From Tetraselmis striata (lineage: Eukaryota; Chlorophyta; Chlorodendrophyceae; Chlorodendrales; Chlorodendraceae): a DNA stretch of 64,000 nt. The position numbers and the translations under genes are program-made. The notes beneath the pieces were generated by a model. It was not told where the DNA came from. It saw only the letters and a program-made list of their open reading frames with translations, and made no database searches. The stretch spans positions 124,001 through 188,000 of the forward strand of contig VCJN01002566.1 of the NCBI GenBank assembly GCA_006384855.1, written 5' to 3'. Below are positions 60,971-64,000 of the stretch, in pieces; the first letter of the stretch is position 1; each line of letters begins with the position of its first letter.

Positions 60971-62319
60971 GCCCAGGTTCGGTAGCAACGGATGTATTTC
61001 TGGGTTAATTGCGCCGTGGAACCCCCTTCCCCCCCCCACAAGGGAAAAACATCAGAAGGAAGGGTGGGGGTGGGGGAGGGGGGCAAGGGGGCAACGCAGC
61101 AGCCGTGTGCTGGCTGTGCTGCGTGAGGGGGCGCTTGGGGGGGTGGGCGCTTGGGGGGGGGGGGGGGGGAGGGGAGGGGGGCGCACCGCGCGTCCTCTTT
61201 GTTTATCTCAGCCAGGATCTTGTCCACCTTGGAGGGGTCGTACTCCTCGTCCTCCTCGATCGTCTCCTGCTTGGGCGCCTCCTTAGCCTTGGCCTTGGGC
61301 GCCTCCGGGGCCTTCTCCTCCACACTCATCTCCTTCACCTCTTTGACTGCGCACCAGGGGCGGGCGCAGGAACACCTCCAGCATCACGCGGCAAGGTGTG
61401 GCAGGGGCCGCTCGCGCTCGACCAGCAAAGGCCGGGCACCCTCGGACTTTCACATTCTCGCGCGGTGGTAATACAGACGCGCGTCGTTGCCAGTATCTGA
61501 CAGACCCTTTCCAGTGCTGGTGTCGCACGGAACACGCAGCTGTGTGGCGTTCGTAGCAAACGTTACGTACTCGTACTTTCTTGAGAGCAACAAAAGTAGC
61601 TGCCGCGCTATGATGGGGGGCTGGCACAGTGCGCGGACGGTCTTGAGCCGTCGGCGAGATGTAATCCCTGTTGCTAGGGTTGCAGCCGCCGAGGACGATC
61701 GCGCAGCACTGAGAGACTGTGCAGCTCAGGTCTACCGCAGCCCCGCTAAAATGACAGCGATGCCCGGAGTAGGCCATAGATGCATGTCGTACCTGCGTGG
61801 CCACCTACGGCCACGGATCAATGCCCCCGGCAGGCCGCCACCCCCCGCCCTCTGGGAAGGAGGGCTGCGCTGTGACCGCCAGCTCACGTATGTGTGGTGT
61901 TGTGTGTGTTTTTTTTTTTTTTTGGGGGGGGGGGGGTGTTAACTGTGGCACTGCTGTGGGAGAGGAAGGTGGCGGGGGGGGGGGGGGGGGGGGGGGGGGG
62001 CACCTGGGGGCTCTGGCGCGGGCTCCGGCGCCTTGGGCTCAGGCGGCGGGGGTGCAGGTGCGGGCGCTGCCTCCGCGGGCGCCGGGGGTGTGGGCGCCGG
62101 CTGCACAGGCGGAGGCGGCGCCACGGCGGCTGGGGGCGGGGGTGGCGCCGCAGCGGCCGGGGGCGGCGGCGGTGGCGCGCCCCCAGGCACGAATGAGAAG
62201 GGCTGCGCGTTGGGGTTGAAGCTAAAGGTGGCCGCGTTGGGGTTGAGGGAGGTGCCGCCGCCCGACTCCTTGGGCTTCAGCACGATCTCCTCCTCCCGGT
62301 CTTCCCAGCTGTCTGCCAT
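55463..62319 (-). CDS. eRF3: Translation termination factor eRF3 (GSPT1/Sup35 family GTPase)
   Basis: Sixteen exons, in transcript order 62319-62004, 61346-61187, 60524-60446, 60302-60265, 60001-59911, 59107-59049, 58648-58570, 58340-58211, 57922-57796, 57708-57654, 57001-56758, 56367-56228, 56098-56009, 55861-55781, 55678-55619, 55498-55463, close in phase to 594 residues. eRF3 is the cytosolic GTPase that works with eRF1 at stop codons. GTPase boxes are complete: G1 GHVDAGKST (168-176), G2 around GKTVEVGRA (T226), G3 DAPGH (245-249), G4 NKMD (307-310), G5 SGL (352-354). [16 protein letters not shown] identifies eRF3 rather than eEF1A or HBS1, as does the C-terminal [16 protein letters not shown]. 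The N-terminus holds two overlapping PAM2-like motifs (24-46: [24 protein letters not shown]), which in animals bind poly(A)-binding protein, then a Pro/Ala tract. Introns carry long homopolymer runs. Confidence 0.96.
57087..57109. repeat. Example of homopolymer tracts in eRF3 introns
   Basis: G runs of about 15-30 on the plus strand, C on the coding strand, lie in eRF3 introns near 61984, 61155, 60553, 60407, 58354, 58141, 57082 and 55907. Runs of the opposite sense (G on the coding strand) lie near 60942, 60780, 59558 and 58795. Several coding-strand C runs are close to a donor or acceptor and could act as polypyrimidine tracts. Confidence 0.8.
57336..57378. repeat. (CA)n microsatellite in eRF3 intron 10
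   Basis: About 21 CA units on the plus strand, inside the intron 57002-57653. Confidence 0.9.
59363..59643. repeat. Degenerate tandem repeat with telomere-like runs in eRF3 intron 5
   Basis: CTGCTTCACGGT recurs at 59363, 59492 and 59632 (periods 129 and 140). Each unit continues with CCACATC or CCACATG, a C-rich run, CTACGCATGAT, TTGCCTC-type sequence, a second C run and then telomere-like words: AGGTTTAAGGG, TCTAAGGG, TTTAAGGG and TTTTAGG in the first unit, GTTAGGGTTTAGG and TTTTAAGGG in the second. It lies wholly within the intron 59108-59910. Confidence 0.8.
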
Positions 62320-62696
62320 CGCGGCCTGCCCCGCCTGCCTGGCTGTTGGCGCTCTGGCACACCGTGGCGGGGCGGGACACCCTTGTTTCTCAGACGCAGG
62401 CGATCTCCTCGTTGAGAAAGACACCCCACCCAGCCTGGCTTCCCCGTCAATCACACCAGGGGTCGCGGCGGGCGTGTCACCGGATGACAGGACCTGCAGA
62501 AGGTGGATCCGAGGCCTAGGAATGGCCACTCTGCAGGTGCTGCAGGATCTTATCCGTCCGGTCTGCCCCGCCCGCTCAGCCAAGGGCGAAAAGGAAGGAC
62601 TAAGAAATATATAGATGATATAAAGATAGATAGATAAATGCCCGCGGCCGTCGATCAGAAGCGTCGGGGAGTCGATGGCGGACGCCGCCCCCCTCC

Positions 62697-62728
<32 letters not shown>

Positions 62729-63949
62729 CACAACACACACCTGGCCCCATGGCCCCCAGCTTTGGCCCCATGGCCCTGCCTGCAGCCCCCCTCTCGCCCG
62801 TGAATGCAGGCGCGGCTGATGAACCCGTCGCGTCTGATGAACCCGTCGCGTTGTCGGGTCTGCAAGCCGGAGTTAGGACGACCGATGGAAAGAGCTGCGC
62901 CGCGCCGCCGCCAATCCTAGGCCGGCCGGTGCTCAGTGATAAATATCCCAGGCCGTCTGTGTACCCGCAGAAGAAAAAAGTATAGTCGCTATACAGCGAT
63001 AACAAGTATTTCCATAGCATAGCCGCTGCGCCCCTTGTGTCCTCCCCATCTCGCAGACGGTTCAGTAAAAAGCAAGGCAGCTCTCAAACTCAAACTCTGG
63101 GGGCGATCTGTGGCGGCGACAGCTCAGATACGGCGTGGAGGGGGAGTGCGCGGCAGCGGATCGCTGCGCCGTTGCCAGATCACGCTCTCGCCCCGCCCCA
63201 CCCCGCCGCGTGGTTCGCGCCGCATTCGGACACCCTCCTGGTTGGTCGCGGAACGCAGCGCCCCGCTGAGGACGGCCGACCGCCGGAGCGCCTGCCCAGG
63301 CGCTGATGGCGTACCTGAGCCCACTAGTCTCCGTCCAGCTCTTCCGAAAGCTTTGTCGCAGCAATGTTCTCGCGCTGATTGCGGCCGGCAGTGGCCCGAG
63401 GCGGACGTATGGGCGGAGGAAGCAGTCTGTGGCGGAGGAGGCTGCGCTTTTCTCTGCCGCCTACCGGCGGGGCGCATATCAGCTCCCCGCGACGCGAGCA
63501 GGGCCGCCTGCCGCGCTGCGCTGTCACCTTATTGCCTGGGCTCGGCGCGCCCGATAATACTAGATGGTGTGAATTACAAAAGGTCCAGTAACAATAAAGC
63601 CACCGCATAAAAGCAGTACATAATGATCAGAGTAGCAAGCTGCCGAAATAAAGTACAGGTAGCGGCCCCCATCCTGCATGATGACGATGAGTGATGCGCA
63701 CGGGTCAGAGCCCAGGCCAGGCGCGCACCTGTATGCGAGGGTGATCCACGGACGTGCTGTGCAGCGTCGGCAACGGGCCCGATGCTGTTAAGGATTAATA
63801 AGGATTAGCGACTACACTCCTGTCATGATTAATTAGGGATCATGCACTGAAGACGACAACGACACGCGAACAGCGCGCGACTTCCAGGTACCCAGGTATA
63901 TGAATGCCGGCCCGATGCTGATATGAGCGGCAGGTACACCAAGGATTTG
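62320..63949. other. Upstream region of eRF3 and right-edge intergenic sequence
   Basis: The eRF3 promoter and 5' UTR on the minus strand should lie just above 62319; an AT-rich ATATATAGATGATATAAAG segment is at 62609-62627. A C run of about 26 bases lies at about 62699-62724, and a duplicated word GATGAACCCGTCGCGT at 62818-62849. Short Pro/Ala-rich frames are present but no gene is recognised. Confidence 0.35.
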
Positions 63950-64000
63950 TTTTTTCGCCCCCGGGACAGGACTGGCACCAGTGAAACCCTTGCAGCGTCT
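63950..64000. repeat. 51-bp dispersed repeat, copy 2, inverted relative to 6455-6505
   Basis: The reverse complement of these 51 bases equals 6455-6505 except for one base. The element runs to the very edge of the window, so its full length is unknown. Confidence 0.8.

Noticed and set aside
62638..62985. 115-codon Pro/Ala-rich ORF upstream of eRF3
   Set aside because: Half is translated homopolymer, it contains a simple duplicated word, and there is no family resemblance.

Overview
This is nuclear DNA from a eukaryote, most plausibly a GC-rich unicellular alga. Four spliced genes can be reconstructed with GT-AG introns whose phases close exactly. A signal-peptide protein with RR-x-L motifs, many donors of the form GT-N-CG, and degenerate telomere-like TTTTAGG/TTTAAGGG runs all recall green algae, but the sequence alone does not fix the lineage.

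Layout. 1-6.2 kb is a graveyard of transposable elements: a broken reverse transcriptase with an upstream gag-like ORF, a DDE transposase remnant with a coiled-coil tail, and the 3' end of a LINE. 7.6-11.9 kb holds a 10-exon, 666-residue secreted protein with two trypsin domains, the first catalytically complete and the second lacking its His and Ser. 13.8-28.1 kb holds a 7-exon gene for a 4106-residue secreted protein built of LamG-like, TIG-like, filamin-like, DUF2341-like and kelch modules. 28.1-42.9 kb has no convincing host gene: it carries a foldback element, a 187-bp tandem array, a tRNA-like T-arm with a strong hairpin, a small Ty1/copia-derived LTR element with target-site duplication, and much unassigned sequence. 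43.0-47.2 kb holds a 5-exon gene for an 886-residue single-pass membrane protein with four PAN/Apple-type domains and a C-terminal CAP/SCP domain. 47.2-55.4 kb is again gene-poor, with a degenerate ORF region and an hAT transposase remnant. 55.5-62.3 kb, minus strand, is a 16-exon gene for translation termination factor eRF3 (594 residues). 62.3-64.0 kb shows no gene and ends in an inverted copy of a 51-bp repeat also found near 6.5 kb.

Three of the four genes encode secreted or surface proteins (protease/pseudoprotease, giant multidomain matrix- or adhesion-like protein, PAN-CAP membrane protein), interspersed with mobile DNA. eRF3 is a housekeeping gene and the best phylogenetic marker here. 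Gene models were assembled by hand from splice sites, frame continuity and family knowledge; no database search or RNA evidence was available.
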